Assembly (NCBI RefSeq): GCF_900107745.1
Contig: NZ_FNRO01000005.1
Location: forward strand, 1-64,000
DNA length: 64,000 bases
Direction of reading: 5' to 3'
Source of the DNA: Variovorax sp. YR216
Lineage (GTDB): Bacteria; Pseudomonadota; Gammaproteobacteria; Burkholderiales; Burkholderiaceae_C
This document shows positions 1-8,693 of this stretch, piece by piece. Under the pieces are notes generated by a model, which was not told where the DNA came from, searched no databases, and saw only the letters and a program-made list of their open reading frames with translations. The translations under genes and the position numbers were made by a program. How positions within the stretch are numbered: position 1 is the first letter of the stretch; each line of letters starts with the position of its first letter.

Positions 1-110
1 GTCGCCCCCGCGAAGGTGCGCGGCAGCGAGAAGATCCCCGCGCCCACCATCCCGCCCACCACCATCGCGGTGAGCTGCATGCGGGACATCTTTTGTTCTT
101 TAGATGCCAT
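1..110 (-). CDS. APC-family amino acid permease (5' part only; arginine:ornithine antiporter-like)
   Basis: Only the first 36 codons lie in the window; the gene runs off the left edge. The N-terminus reads MASKEQKMSRMQLTAMVVGG followed by a Gly-rich MVGAGIFSLP stretch, the TM1 signature of the APC superfamily, in which unwound Gly residues bind the amino-acid backbone. The basic leader followed by GxVGAGIFSLP is most like the arginine/ornithine antiporter branch (ArcD/YdgI type), an inner-membrane exchanger. The start is supported by GAGGAG about 8 bases upstream. Substrate cannot be fixed from this fragment. Confidence 0.72.
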   Translation of the reverse strand, partial: MASKEQKMSRMQLTAMVVGGMVGAGIFSLPRTFAGA

Positions 111-289
111 CAACTCCTCGCTCCGTCGTTGTCGCAAAGGCCACAGCCAATGACTGATCGCTGGCGAGCATCCGACCGGGATGAAAGCTTGTCAAGCGAG
201 CACGAGATCGGGATGAATAGGCCATTCGGCCACCATTGCACACGTGCCTCGATGACGCGCGAATGACGCGCCGGTGGCCCCGACGCGCG

Positions 290-1642
290 CTAGAAGCTCT
301 TGCGCACGTTCACCCAGAACTCGGTCGAGCTGTAGTTGAAGCCGATCGAATTGCTCTGGTCGCGGATCCAGAGCAACTCCGGCCGCAGGCTCCATGTGGG
401 CACGAATTCCCACACCAGATAGGCGCCGACTTCGTAGAGGTTGTCCCGCCGCCGCAGAAACACGGTGTTGTCGACTGTGTCCGGATGAAAGTGGATGTTG
501 TCGGAGGCGAAGAGATCGCGCTCCCACCACACGAAGCCGCCCCAGCTCAGGGTCTTGCTGACGGTGAAGTCCAGCGCAGCCGTGGCGCCGAACACGTTGG
601 AATCGCCATCGGGCCGGCTCGTCGCGTAGTTGCGCCCGGCGTGGCCGGTGAGCGAGAAGCTGCCCTTGCCGTCCATGAACGAGTTCACCCAGCCGGCCGA
701 CACCAGTGCGGTGGTGCGGCTCCGATCGCGCTCGGGGCCCTCGGGGTAACGGCGTCGCCGGATGTCGCCGCCGAAGGTGAACTGGTTGTCCGGGTCGTAG
801 CGCATCCGGTAGTCGGTGAAGATCGAGACGTCGTTGCGGTAGTTGCCGTCGCCGCGGTAGCTGGTGCGCCCCCTGAAGCCCGCCGAGAGGTTGTTCTCGC
901 CGAGCGCCTTGCTGCCCGCGAGCCGCCAGCGCAGGTCCGAATCGCTGCGACTGTCGGAGTTGTCGTAGTAGCGATAGCGGTAGTCCAGCGTGCCGTCGAT
1001 GCCATAGCCGTTCTCCAGCGCGTAGTTGAAGCCGCCGCCGGCGCGCGCGTTGTAGAAGGTGTCGCGACGATCGCCGCCGCCCAGCGCCCGCGTGCCGACG
1101 GTCTCGTTCACGCGGTACTGGCCGACGCCAGTCTCCGCATAGCCGAAGCCCGACAGCGGCCTGCCGTCATCCAGCGACTGCCGCGCCGCCTGGTCGTAGA
1201 CCTCGGCCTGCGAGCGCACATCGGGCGGCAGGTTCTCGAAGCGCAGCACGGTCTCGAACTCGATCTTCGCGTCGGCGTACTCGCCGAGCGCGAAGTACGC
1301 GCGGCCCAGCCCCAGGTGCGCGGGGACGAAGTCCGGCCGCGCGGCAAGACTGCGCTGGAAGAGCGCCTTGGCCTTCTCGGGCTGCTGCGTGCCAAGCGCG
1401 GCCCGGCCCAGGAGGTAGCTGAAATCGGCGTCGCCCGCGCTGGTGCTCTCGAACGGCGAGAGCAGGCCGTAGGCGTCCTGATACTTGCCTTCGCGCACGA
1501 GCTGCTGCGCACGCGCGATGTCGGGATCGGCAGCGAAGACCGCATTCGCGAACAGCACGGCCGACGAAACGACAAGGGCTTGCGCGGCCGATCGCAACGG
1601 CGCACGAACGAAGCCGCGGCGCACGGTACAGGTTTCGATCAT
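290..1642 (-). CDS. TPR protein with C-terminal outer-membrane barrel (Slam/DUF560-like)
   Basis: The start is the ATG at 1642 (MIETCTVRR), preceded by GAGGAGA; a longer frame exists but lacks a ribosome site. The 450-residue product has a signal peptide ending near VFANAVFA, then TPR-like helices (about residues 25-160, with pairs such as ALFQRSLAARPDFVPAHLGL), then roughly 270 residues of alternating Tyr/Arg/Gly-rich strands ending in Phe, the usual outer-membrane barrel terminus. TPR followed by a barrel is the architecture of surface lipoprotein assembly modifiers, which move lipoproteins to the cell surface. No lipoprotein substrate gene is adjacent, so function is inferred from architecture. 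Confidence 0.68.
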   Translation of the reverse strand: MIETCTVRRGFVRAPLRSAAQALVVSSAVLFANAVFAADPDIARAQQLVREGKYQDAYGLLSPFESTSAGDADFSYLLGRAALGTQQPEKAKALFQRSLAARPDFVPAHLGLGRAYFALGEYADAKIEFETVLRFENLPPDVRSQAEVYDQAARQSLDDGRPLSGFGYAETGVGQYRVNETVGTRALGGGDRRDTFYNARAGGGFNYALENGYGIDGTLDYRYRYYDNSDSRSDSDLRWRLAGSKALGENNLSAGFRGRTSYRGDGNYRNDVSIFTDYRMRYDPDNQFTFGGDIRRRRYPEGPERDRSRTTALVSAGWVNSFMDGKGSFSLTGHAGRNYATSRPDGDSNVFGATAALDFTVSKTLSWGGFVWWERDLFASDNIHFHPDTVDNTVFLRRRDNLYEVGAYLVWEFVPTWSLRPELLWIRDQSNSIGFNYSSTEFWVNVRKSF

Positions 1643-1732
1643 CTCGAATGTCTCCTCGGGTCGGCAACCACCCAACGCGCCGCATTTAACACGCAGCCCG
1701 TTTCCCGCGCAACGCGAACGAAGAAGCGAGTG

Positions 1733-2779
1733 CTAGGGCTTGCCGCTTTGCGACAGCAGCACCGCCACGGCTCGCGTGCCCGGGAACTCCGAGAAGATGA
1801 TCGTCAGCATCGCCGTGATCGGAACGGCGAGGAACGCACCCGCCACGCCCCACAGCGCCACCCACACCGCCAGGCTCACGAGGATCGCGAAGGGGCTGAG
1901 ATTGAGCGAATTGCCCATGATGTAGGGATCGAGGAAGTTGCCGATCGCGAACTGCACCACGGTGAGCCACAGCATGATCGACAGCACATGGTTCGCATCG
2001 CCGAACTGCGCCATCGCCATCGCGCCGGGCAACAGCACGCTCAGCACCGAACCGATGTAGGGCACGTAGTTCAGCAGCGCGATCACCACCGCCCAGAACG
2101 GTGCGAACTCCAGGCCCATGACGCGCATGATCACCCAGCTCAGTGCGCCGAGCAGCACGCCCAGCAGCGTCTTGAGCGCCAGGTAGGCGCCCACCCGCGC
2201 GTTGATGTCGGCGATCACCTGCTTGATGCGCTGCGCATGCTGCGGGCTCTGCGCGATCGCGTTGATCTTGGCTTCGAGGTGGCCGCGCTCGACCAGCAGG
2301 AAGCAGGCATACAGCCCCACCACCACGCAGGTCGCAATCAGGGAGGACACCGACGACAGCGCCGATCCCACGACGCGCTGCAGGCTCACCTGCGCGAACA
2401 AGTCGCGGCGCAGCGTGGTCCAGGTGGGCTCCGACTCGAAACGAAGCCACACCGCCACCTTCTGCACCGCGGCGAGCAGCGACTCCTGGTAGCGCGGGGC
2501 CTGCGCGATCACGCTGTCCTTGTTGGCGATCAGGGTGTAGACCACCAGGCACAGGCCGAAGGCGATGATGAACACCGACAGGAGCGAGATGACCCACGGG
2601 GGCAGCTTGCGGCCCACCACCGGGATGCTCTGGATCAGCCGAGCGATGCCGAGGATCACGTAGACCACGAAGACGCTGAACATGATCGGCACGAAGACGT
2701 CGCGGCCGATGTAGAACACCCAACCGATCATCAGTGCGATGGCGGTGCCATACACGAAGGTTTGGAATCGGTGATCCAT
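1733..2779 (-). CDS. AI-2E family transporter (PerM-like membrane protein)
   Basis: The 348-residue inner-membrane protein starts at MDHRFQTFVYG (ATG at 2779, GAGGAG 10 bases upstream). It has N-terminal hydrophobic helices, a central soluble segment (about residues 110-165), then more helices with the family hallmarks NYVPYIGSVLSVLLP and FLDPYIMGNSLNLSP. Family members include TqsA (AI-2 export) and Na+/H+ antiporters, so the substrate here is unknown. The gene is monocistronic; an inverted-repeat element lies upstream. Confidence 0.88.
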   Translation of the reverse strand: MDHRFQTFVYGTAIALMIGWVFYIGRDVFVPIMFSVFVVYVILGIARLIQSIPVVGRKLPPWVISLLSVFIIAFGLCLVVYTLIANKDSVIAQAPRYQESLLAAVQKVAVWLRFESEPTWTTLRRDLFAQVSLQRVVGSALSSVSSLIATCVVVGLYACFLLVERGHLEAKINAIAQSPQHAQRIKQVIADINARVGAYLALKTLLGVLLGALSWVIMRVMGLEFAPFWAVVIALLNYVPYIGSVLSVLLPGAMAMAQFGDANHVLSIMLWLTVVQFAIGNFLDPYIMGNSLNLSPFAILVSLAVWVALWGVAGAFLAVPITAMLTIIFSEFPGTRAVAVLLSQSGKP

Positions 2780-2944
2780 CTTGGACGCTGCTCCTCGCGG
2801 TTGTGTGGGCAATGGCGGGCCTGATCTTATGCGCGTTGCGTGTCGCGCCGACGACCGTTGCGGGCCAGCGGGCAACGCGATGCAGCCTACCTCGACCGGT
2901 GCCGGCGAGGAAGGCGAGCGTCTGGCTTGACTGAACCGGGTGGG

Positions 2945-3215
2945 CTAGGGCCTGTCCCCACTACTTTCATAGTGCCCGTTGCCCCGCAAAGGGGGTGGCT
3001 GCAAGGCGCAAACCGCAGCCGGGCTGTCTGCCCGGCGAGGATTTGCAACGCCGCAGACGCCGCCTTTGCGGGGCAACCCTTCGGGCAAGGCAGCAAAAGG
3101 CCGCACTCGTCGTTGCGCGCCTAGTCCATGCACCAGCATGGACTGCGCCACGCGCCTAGATTGCGGCCTTTTGCTGCCTTGCGGGCACTATGAAAGTAGT
3201 GGGAACAGGCCCTAG
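2945..3215. repeat. Imperfect inverted-repeat element with nested hairpins
   Basis: The outer 34-bp arms at 2945-2978 and 3182-3215 are inverted copies with a single mismatch. Inside, 3085-3105 and 3162-3182 are a perfect 21-bp inverted pair, and 3124-3144 forms a terminal hairpin (AGTCCATGC / GCATGGACT). The left half also folds on itself (GTTGCCCCGCAAAG near 2978 against CTTTGCGGGGCAAC near 3064). No transposase is encoded. The right arm supplies the TAG stop codon of the dioxygenase beta subunit. A non-autonomous mobile repeat or an extended terminator are both possible. Confidence 0.85.
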
Positions 3216-3883
3216 ACCCAGATCTGCAGCACGTAGTCGAACAGCGCCTGACCGTTGAAGAGATCGACGCGTTGCAAAGCGATGCGCAGTGCCCCGGCCG
3301 CATCGCGCACCAGCGTGTGCCGGTAGGTGCCGCCGAAATGCCGCACGTCGTCGCGGCGCAGCTCCATCATGTGGAAGCGCGAGCGGACCTGGATCGTCGC
3401 CCCGTCGACCGATTCGATCGCGACATTGCCGACGACGTGATTGGTCTCCCACATCGGCGCCTGCGACCACGCGTTGGGGTGCGAGACGCGGCCCTTGCGG
3501 ATCTCCATCATCAGCTTGTCCTCGGCAAAGATCGAGGGTGAGCCTTCCCATTCGGTCTGCTCCGGCGTGACCGGCATCCAGTAGATGCCACGCTCGTCGA
3601 ACAGGTCCATCCACGCCTGCCAGAGCTTGCGGTCGAGCAACTCGGCCTGCAGGTAGAGCAACTGCTCGACCTCGCGCTGCAGGTCGTTGCCGGCCACGAG
3701 GCCGGCGCGCGGCACATCGGTGGCAGACGGCGCCGGTGCGCGCGGCGAATGGTCGGGCGCCAGCGCTTGTGCGCCGGTGGGCGCTTCGCCGCTGCCGCCT
3801 TCGATCACCACGTCCTGCGCGAGCAGGTGCTCGAAGTCCGGACCGGCGTCGGGGATCGCGGAGGAGGTTTCGCGTGCGGTCAT
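3212..3883 (-). CDS. Aromatic-ring-hydroxylating dioxygenase, beta (small) subunit
   Basis: Second gene of a two-gene operon with the Rieske alpha subunit 10 bp upstream. The product is 223 residues. The SnoaL-like cone fold of beta subunits is visible from about residue 75 (EVEQLLYLQAELLDRKLWQA, then WMDLFDERGIYWMPVTP), with the typical SHPNAWS, VRSRFHMMELRRDD and FGGTYRHTLVRD segments. The first about 65 residues form a Pro/Ala-rich extension not usual for the family. The beta subunit is structural in the alpha3-beta3 hexamer. The stop codon lies inside the adjacent inverted repeat. Confidence 0.9.
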   Translation of the reverse strand: MTARETSSAIPDAGPDFEHLLAQDVVIEGGSGEAPTGAQALAPDHSPRAPAPSATDVPRAGLVAGNDLQREVEQLLYLQAELLDRKLWQAWMDLFDERGIYWMPVTPEQTEWEGSPSIFAEDKLMMEIRKGRVSHPNAWSQAPMWETNHVVGNVAIESVDGATIQVRSRFHMMELRRDDVRHFGGTYRHTLVRDAAGALRIALQRVDLFNGQALFDYVLQIWV

Positions 3884-3893
3884 GGTCTTCCCC

Positions 3894-5195
3894 TTACGCG
3901 GCCGACATGTAGGCCGACCAAGCACGGAACTGGCTGCGCATCACCGCCTCGGAGGTGCCGTGGTTCGAATAGGTCACGCCGCCCTCCTCGCGGTCGTCGC
4001 CGAAGTAGCGGTGGAAGCTGACCCAGTCGCCGCCCTTGGATTGCAGTCCCCATTGGCCCTTGGTCCAGTTCTCCAGGTCGTCGGCATTGATCATCGTGGC
4101 CGGCGAGTTGACGAGGTTGTAGTACCAGAGGCTGCGGCGGTAGATGGCCTCCGGCGCGCCCTTCAGCCGGAAGTGCCAGATCTCCGAGAGCGTCTTGTCC
4201 GGCGAGATCGGCCGCAGGCAGCGCAACTGCTGCAGCGGCGACTGCACCGAGAGGTACGGATAGACCAGCACATGGTGGATGCTGCGCGAGAGGTATTCCT
4301 CCGCGCGCTGCTCGCCATAGGCCTCTTTGAGCAGCGCCTCGTGCGCGAGCGTGTCCGGGTCCTGCGGCCGAAGCCCCATGTAGGCCTTGAGGATGCCGTG
4401 CCCGTGCGGGAAGTTGATCGTCTGCACCGAATCCCACTGCTCGAAACTCGACGCGAAGGCCGAGAGGTAGTGGTAGTAGAGCGGCACCTTTTCCTGCTGC
4501 GCCTTCAACCGCTTCTCCACGCGCCCGGCCGCGATGCCGGTCGACTGGTGCGTGACCGAGGGATGCAGTGCATCGAGCTGGTTCTCCATGAAGAACTTCC
4601 AGTTCGAATGCTGGATCACGCGGTGGCAGATCGGCACCACCTCGACCTCGCCGACCGGCGAGCGGTCGCACATGTCGTCGAAGGCGACGCGCGCTTCGCC
4701 GAGGAATTCCGCGAGCGACGGTCCCTCTTTCGCGAGGCTCGCGAAGACGAAGCCCCGGTAGCTGTCGACCCGCGCCGCCGACTTCACGCCGCAGTCCGGG
4801 TTGTCGCGCGTCATGCGCGTGCCTTCGTAGCCCTGCGCGAGCGGGATCGCGCGCACCGAGCCGTCGAGGTGGAAGCTCCACGCGTGGTACGAGCACACGA
4901 TGCTGCTGCCGGTGTTCCCCTTGAGGTTGCCCACGAGCTGCACCCCGCGGTGCGGGCAGCGGTTGTGGAGCACCCGCACCGAACCATCCGGCTGCCGCAC
5001 CATGAACATCGGCTGGCGGCCGATGGTCACCGCGTGGTAGTCCCCGGGTTGGGGCACTTGAGAGACGTGGCCGCAGTAGACCCAGGTGCGCTCCCAGATC
5101 TTCTCCATTTCGGCATCGAAGATCGCCGGGTCGGTGTAGACGCTCCTGTGGACGCGGTCGGGCTCGACCAGCGCGTTCAGATCGAAGTTCTTCAT
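3894..5195 (-). CDS. Rieske aromatic-ring-hydroxylating dioxygenase, alpha (catalytic) subunit
   Basis: The 433-residue product starts at MKNFDLNALVEPD. The Rieske [2Fe-2S] ligands are visible as C80-x-H82 and C101-x2-H104 (CPHRG ... CSYHAW). The mononuclear iron triad follows the naphthalene-dioxygenase spacing: D208, H211, H216 in the run ENQLDALHPSVTH, with N198 upstream. It would insert O2 into an aromatic ring or N/O-substituted aromatic acid; the sequence is closest in feel to the benzoate/anthranilate/salicylate group but the substrate is not determinable. No ferredoxin or reductase gene is nearby, so electrons must come from elsewhere in the genome. Confidence 0.92.
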   Translation of the reverse strand: MKNFDLNALVEPDRVHRSVYTDPAIFDAEMEKIWERTWVYCGHVSQVPQPGDYHAVTIGRQPMFMVRQPDGSVRVLHNRCPHRGVQLVGNLKGNTGSSIVCSYHAWSFHLDGSVRAIPLAQGYEGTRMTRDNPDCGVKSAARVDSYRGFVFASLAKEGPSLAEFLGEARVAFDDMCDRSPVGEVEVVPICHRVIQHSNWKFFMENQLDALHPSVTHQSTGIAAGRVEKRLKAQQEKVPLYYHYLSAFASSFEQWDSVQTINFPHGHGILKAYMGLRPQDPDTLAHEALLKEAYGEQRAEEYLSRSIHHVLVYPYLSVQSPLQQLRCLRPISPDKTLSEIWHFRLKGAPEAIYRRSLWYYNLVNSPATMINADDLENWTKGQWGLQSKGGDWVSFHRYFGDDREEGGVTYSNHGTSEAVMRSQFRAWSAYMSAA

Positions 5196-5338
5196 CGTGC
5201 CTGTCCTTTGTCGTACCCGGGTCCCGGACCGGACCCGGAACGGAGTTTGCTCCCGGCATGGCGTGGGATGTCCCTGATTTACCCTCACGGCGCCACCTCG
5301 ATACGCTACGCTCTCGCCCGGCCGCCACAAGGAGCCCC

Positions 5339-6043
5339 ATGTCCTCCATCGCACTGTTCGACACCGCGATCACCTCGCTCTACCAGGCGTTGGAGACACC
5401 CGTGGGCATCGTCGCACTCTGCTCGGCAGGCGTCGCCGGCGCGCTCGTCATCGTCAGCGCCTTCGTCAAGACCATGATCCCGCTGCGCTGCCTCGCGGTG
5501 GGCGGCAACCTCGGCTTCCTGATCTACGGCGCGCTGCATCCCTCGTTCATCATGGTGCTGCTGCACGGCACCATGCTGCCGATCAACCTCTACCGGACGG
5601 CCGAAATGGTGCGCCTCACGCGCCGCGTGCGGGCCTCGGCCGACTCCAGCGATCTCTCGGGCGTCTGGCTGCGGCCGTACATGCGCAAGAAGCGGCTGCG
5701 CAAGAACGGCGTGCTCTTCCACAAGGGCGACGAGGCCACGCACCTGTATTTCCTCGCGGAGGGGCGCATCGAGTTCGTGGAGATCGGCGAGGTCATGGAG
5801 GCCGGGCGCCTGTTCGGCGAGATCGCTTTCTTCGCGCCCAACAAGCGACGCACCCTCACCGCGCGCTGCGTCACGCCGTGCACCGTGCTGCAGATCGACG
5901 AGAACACCTTCCGGCAGCTCTACTTCCAGAACCCCGCCTTCGGCTTCGAGGTGGTGAAGCTCGTGGCCGGCCGGCTGCTCGCGGACCGCCACCGGCTGGA
6001 GGAAAAGCTCGCAGCGGCCGAGCCCCACCCGCCCAAGTCCTGA
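5339..6043 (+). CDS. Membrane protein with cyclic-nucleotide-binding domain
   Basis: Start ATG at 5339 has AAGGAG just upstream; the product is 234 residues. Two to three hydrophobic segments (about residues 20-40, 50-65 and 65-85) precede a cNMP-binding jelly roll (residues 105-225) whose phosphate cassette reads GRLFGEIAFFAPNKRRTLTA. There is no helix-turn-helix, so it is not a Crp-type regulator. Membrane helices followed by a single cNMP domain recalls the Popeye protein layout, but homology is not claimed. It is divergent from the dioxygenase operon and convergent with the CDF gene. Confidence 0.8.
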   Translation: MSSIALFDTAITSLYQALETPVGIVALCSAGVAGALVIVSAFVKTMIPLRCLAVGGNLGFLIYGALHPSFIMVLLHGTMLPINLYRTAEMVRLTRRVRASADSSDLSGVWLRPYMRKKRLRKNGVLFHKGDEATHLYFLAEGRIEFVEIGEVMEAGRLFGEIAFFAPNKRRTLTARCVTPCTVLQIDENTFRQLYFQNPAFGFEVVKLVAGRLLADRHRLEEKLAAAEPHPPKS

Positions 6044-6055
6044 GGCCATCGCCGC

Positions 6056-7027
6056 TCAGCGCAGGCGCTCCATCTCCTCCGGCGTGGCGAGCGCCACGAT
6101 CGCCCGGGCGACGGACTTGTGCTCCATGATGCGCATCTCCAGCGCGTGCAGGATGCGTGACAGCGCCGCCTGGTCGTGCTCGCCCGCGATCACCACCCGC
6201 ACCACCACGATCAGCCGGTCGGGTCCGACGAACTCCGCGAAGAAGAAGGTCACGCGCTCGACCAGCGGCACCGCCTCCAGCGCCTTCACCGCGGCCGCGC
6301 TGCGCTCTTCCGAGAGCGGCATGCCCGCCAGGTAGTGCCGGTTCACGTTGATGAGAAACAGGCCCGCCACCCCCATCAGCATGCCGATCAGCATCGAGCC
6401 CGCCGCGTCGTACGCGACCTGCCCGGTGACCTGGTGCAGCGCCATGCCCATCCCCGCCACTGCGAGGCCGACCAGCGCGATGAAGTCGCCCGTGACCACC
6501 GCGCGCAATTGCGAGTCCGAGGTGTCGAAGACATGCTTGAACACGCCGAGGTCGCGCTCTGCCGCGCGCTCGCGCACGAAGCGGATCGCCTGCATGAACG
6601 ACACGAACTGCAGCCCGAACGACAGCGCGATCACGATGTAGCCGAAGCGATAGTCGGTGGTCGCGTCCGGCAGGTCGAGCTGCCGCAGGCCGCGCCAGAA
6701 GCCCACCTGCGCGCCCACCACGAACATGCCGATCGAGGCGAAGAGCGACCACACGTACGACTCGCGCCCATAGCCCAGCGGATGCCCGGAGTCAGCCGGC
6801 CGGCGCGCGGCGAGGTAGGCGGCGATGAGGAAGATCTCGGTGACCGTCGAGACCCACGAATGCACCGCCTCCGCCGACATCGAGGCCGAGCCGGTGTACA
6901 GAGCGGCCGCCGTCTTGCCGATCGCCATCAACGCGCCGGTGCCCAGGGCGATCGCCGCCGCGCGCGCCTGGCCCGGCGCGGGTGCATCGGTGCCGAGGCG
7001 GCGATGGAATCGGCTGAAGGTTCTCAT
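6056..7027 (-). CDS. Cation diffusion facilitator-like transporter (SLC30A9-like, divergent metal site)
   Basis: The 323-residue inner-membrane protein follows the phospholipase gene by 9 bp. The CDF fold is clear: AEAVHSWVSTVTEIF in TM2, GHPLGYGRESYVWSLFASIG in TM3, and GDFIALVGLAVAGMGMALHQ in TM5. The canonical TM2 HSxxD is HSWVS (Asp replaced by Ser), and the TM5 HxxxD keeps only the Asp. The TM3 and TM5 text resembles the ZnT9/SLC30A9 branch. Zinc or another divalent cation is the family substrate, but the altered ligands leave transport activity open. Confidence 0.83.
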   Translation of the reverse strand: MRTFSRFHRRLGTDAPAPGQARAAAIALGTGALMAIGKTAAALYTGSASMSAEAVHSWVSTVTEIFLIAAYLAARRPADSGHPLGYGRESYVWSLFASIGMFVVGAQVGFWRGLRQLDLPDATTDYRFGYIVIALSFGLQFVSFMQAIRFVRERAAERDLGVFKHVFDTSDSQLRAVVTGDFIALVGLAVAGMGMALHQVTGQVAYDAAGSMLIGMLMGVAGLFLINVNRHYLAGMPLSEERSAAAVKALEAVPLVERVTFFFAEFVGPDRLIVVVRVVIAGEHDQAALSRILHALEMRIMEHKSVARAIVALATPEEMERLR

Positions 7028-7036
7028 CGCTCGCGT

Positions 7037-8602
7037 CTACAGCTCGTTCTGGTTGACCAGCGGCAGCATCAGCCAGAACTTGATGCGCTGCCAGGCGCTG
7101 TCGTGCGGTTCGTGCGCATGCACCGTCACGCGGCCGTCGGCTGTGCGCTCCTGCCATTCGATCCGCGAGCCGTCGGGCGAGAGCTGCAGCCGGTAGGCGC
7201 CGCCCACCACGCCGTCATGGAACAGCCTCCGCAGCGGCTTCACCAGTTCCGGGCTGTCGATCACGAGGCCCAGCTCGGTGTTCTTCACCGCCGAGCGGCC
7301 GTCGAGGTTCATCGACCCGATGAAGACCCAGCGGTCGTCGATCGTCGCCATCTTGGCGTGCAGCCCCGCCGCCGAGCGGCCGAAGTTGCCGAGGTGCTCG
7401 CTGCGCGGGGCCAGCTGAGGCCCGATCTCGTAGAGCCGCACGCCGGCTTTCAGCAGGCGCTTGCGGTACTTCGCGTACTCGGCGTAGACCAGCGGCTCGT
7501 CGGTCGATCCCAGCGAGTTGGTGATCACCGTGATCGGGCTTTCGGCGCCGGGCGGGACATGCACCGCCTCCATCATCGCCATGCCGCGCTCTCCGGGGAT
7601 GAAGTAGGGCGAGACGATGCGCACGTTCTCGCGCGCCTTCGCGAAGATGCCCAGCGTCCGGGTCGTGACCGTCTGCTTGTCGGCCGCGCTGTTCGCATCC
7701 ACCTTGTCGGGGCTGTCGACGAAGAGCTGCGCCGATGCCGGCACCAGCGCCGCCCGGCCCGCGTCGAGCTGCGCAGAGACCGTCGGCTGGCCGAGCACAT
7801 CGAGCGGGCGCTCGGCGATGCGCTCGCCCGCCTGCGCTATCAGCGCGTCGAAGCGGGCGCGGCCTTCGGCCGAGGGCCGCGTGCCCGCCACGGTGTCGAT
7901 CGGCCACACGTGCGGGCTGTTCCAGTACAGGTCGAACGCCTTCGACATCTCGCGAACGATCGGCCCCGCGCCCAGCACATCGAAGTCGATGAAGTTCAGC
8001 GCGGTGCTCTGCATGAAATAGGCGTCGGCCATGTTGCGGCCACCCGCGACAGCGAAGGCGTTGTCCGCGATGAAGAGCTTGTTGTGCATCCGGTGGTCGA
8101 TGCGCTCGAAATCATCGAGCGACGCGAGCACACGGCCTGCGAACCAGCCGGAACGCGAGGGCAGCGGATTGAACAGGCGCACTTCCACATTGGGGAACGC
8201 GGCCAGGCCCGTGAGCAGCGGGTCTTCACCCGCGGTGTAGAGATCGTCCACGATGATCCGCACCCGCACGCCGCGCGCGGCGGCATCGCGCAACTCGCGC
8301 AGGAACTGCTGGCCGACGGTGTCGTTGCCGATCAGGTAGTACTGCGCATCGATCGACCTCTGCGCCCGGCGCGCGAGTGCGATGCGCGCATTGAAGGAGG
8401 TCTCGGCCTCCGGCAGCAGGCGGAAGCCCGACAGCGCCGGGTCGTCCGCGGGCAGCGAGTCATGAGCGATGCGCCCGAGGCGCGTGGTGGCAGCGTCTTC
8501 GATCGCATGGGCCGGCGGTGCCTGAACGGGCGGCGGCAGCGATGCGCAGCCAGTGGCGAGCAGGCAGACGTAGACGGCGAGAAAGGCGATCCGCAGACGC
8601 AT
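7037..8602 (-). CDS. Phospholipase D-family lipoprotein (cardiolipin-synthase-like)
   Basis: The 521-residue product has a lipoprotein signal ending LLATGC at Cys19, so it should be anchored in the envelope. Two HKD catalytic motifs are intact: HNKLFIADNAFAVAGGRN and HAKMATIDDRWVFIGSMN, each HxKxxxxD. Two HKD copies and about 500 residues match the PLD/YmdC (ClsC)-type phosphatidyl-transferases or phosphodiesterases. It lies 91 bp downstream of the hybrid kinase and 9 bp upstream of the CDF transporter, suggesting a four-gene minus-strand transcript beginning with the KaiC-like gene. Confidence 0.9.
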   Translation of the reverse strand: MRLRIAFLAVYVCLLATGCASLPPPVQAPPAHAIEDAATTRLGRIAHDSLPADDPALSGFRLLPEAETSFNARIALARRAQRSIDAQYYLIGNDTVGQQFLRELRDAAARGVRVRIIVDDLYTAGEDPLLTGLAAFPNVEVRLFNPLPSRSGWFAGRVLASLDDFERIDHRMHNKLFIADNAFAVAGGRNMADAYFMQSTALNFIDFDVLGAGPIVREMSKAFDLYWNSPHVWPIDTVAGTRPSAEGRARFDALIAQAGERIAERPLDVLGQPTVSAQLDAGRAALVPASAQLFVDSPDKVDANSAADKQTVTTRTLGIFAKARENVRIVSPYFIPGERGMAMMEAVHVPPGAESPITVITNSLGSTDEPLVYAEYAKYRKRLLKAGVRLYEIGPQLAPRSEHLGNFGRSAAGLHAKMATIDDRWVFIGSMNLDGRSAVKNTELGLVIDSPELVKPLRRLFHDGVVGGAYRLQLSPDGSRIEWQERTADGRVTVHAHEPHDSAWQRIKFWLMLPLVNQNEL

Positions 8603-8693
8603 GAGCGCGATCCTCGCATCAAATCCCCCGAGGCGACAAAGGACTGGTACTTGATCGTCACGATCGCAGCCAGCGCGGTCACGATGGATCTCT

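Noticed and set aside
236..2824. 862-codon open frame on the plus strand
   Set aside because: It is the antisense shadow of the barrel protein and AI-2E transporter, rich in His/Arg/Asp typical of reverse frames in GC-rich DNA.
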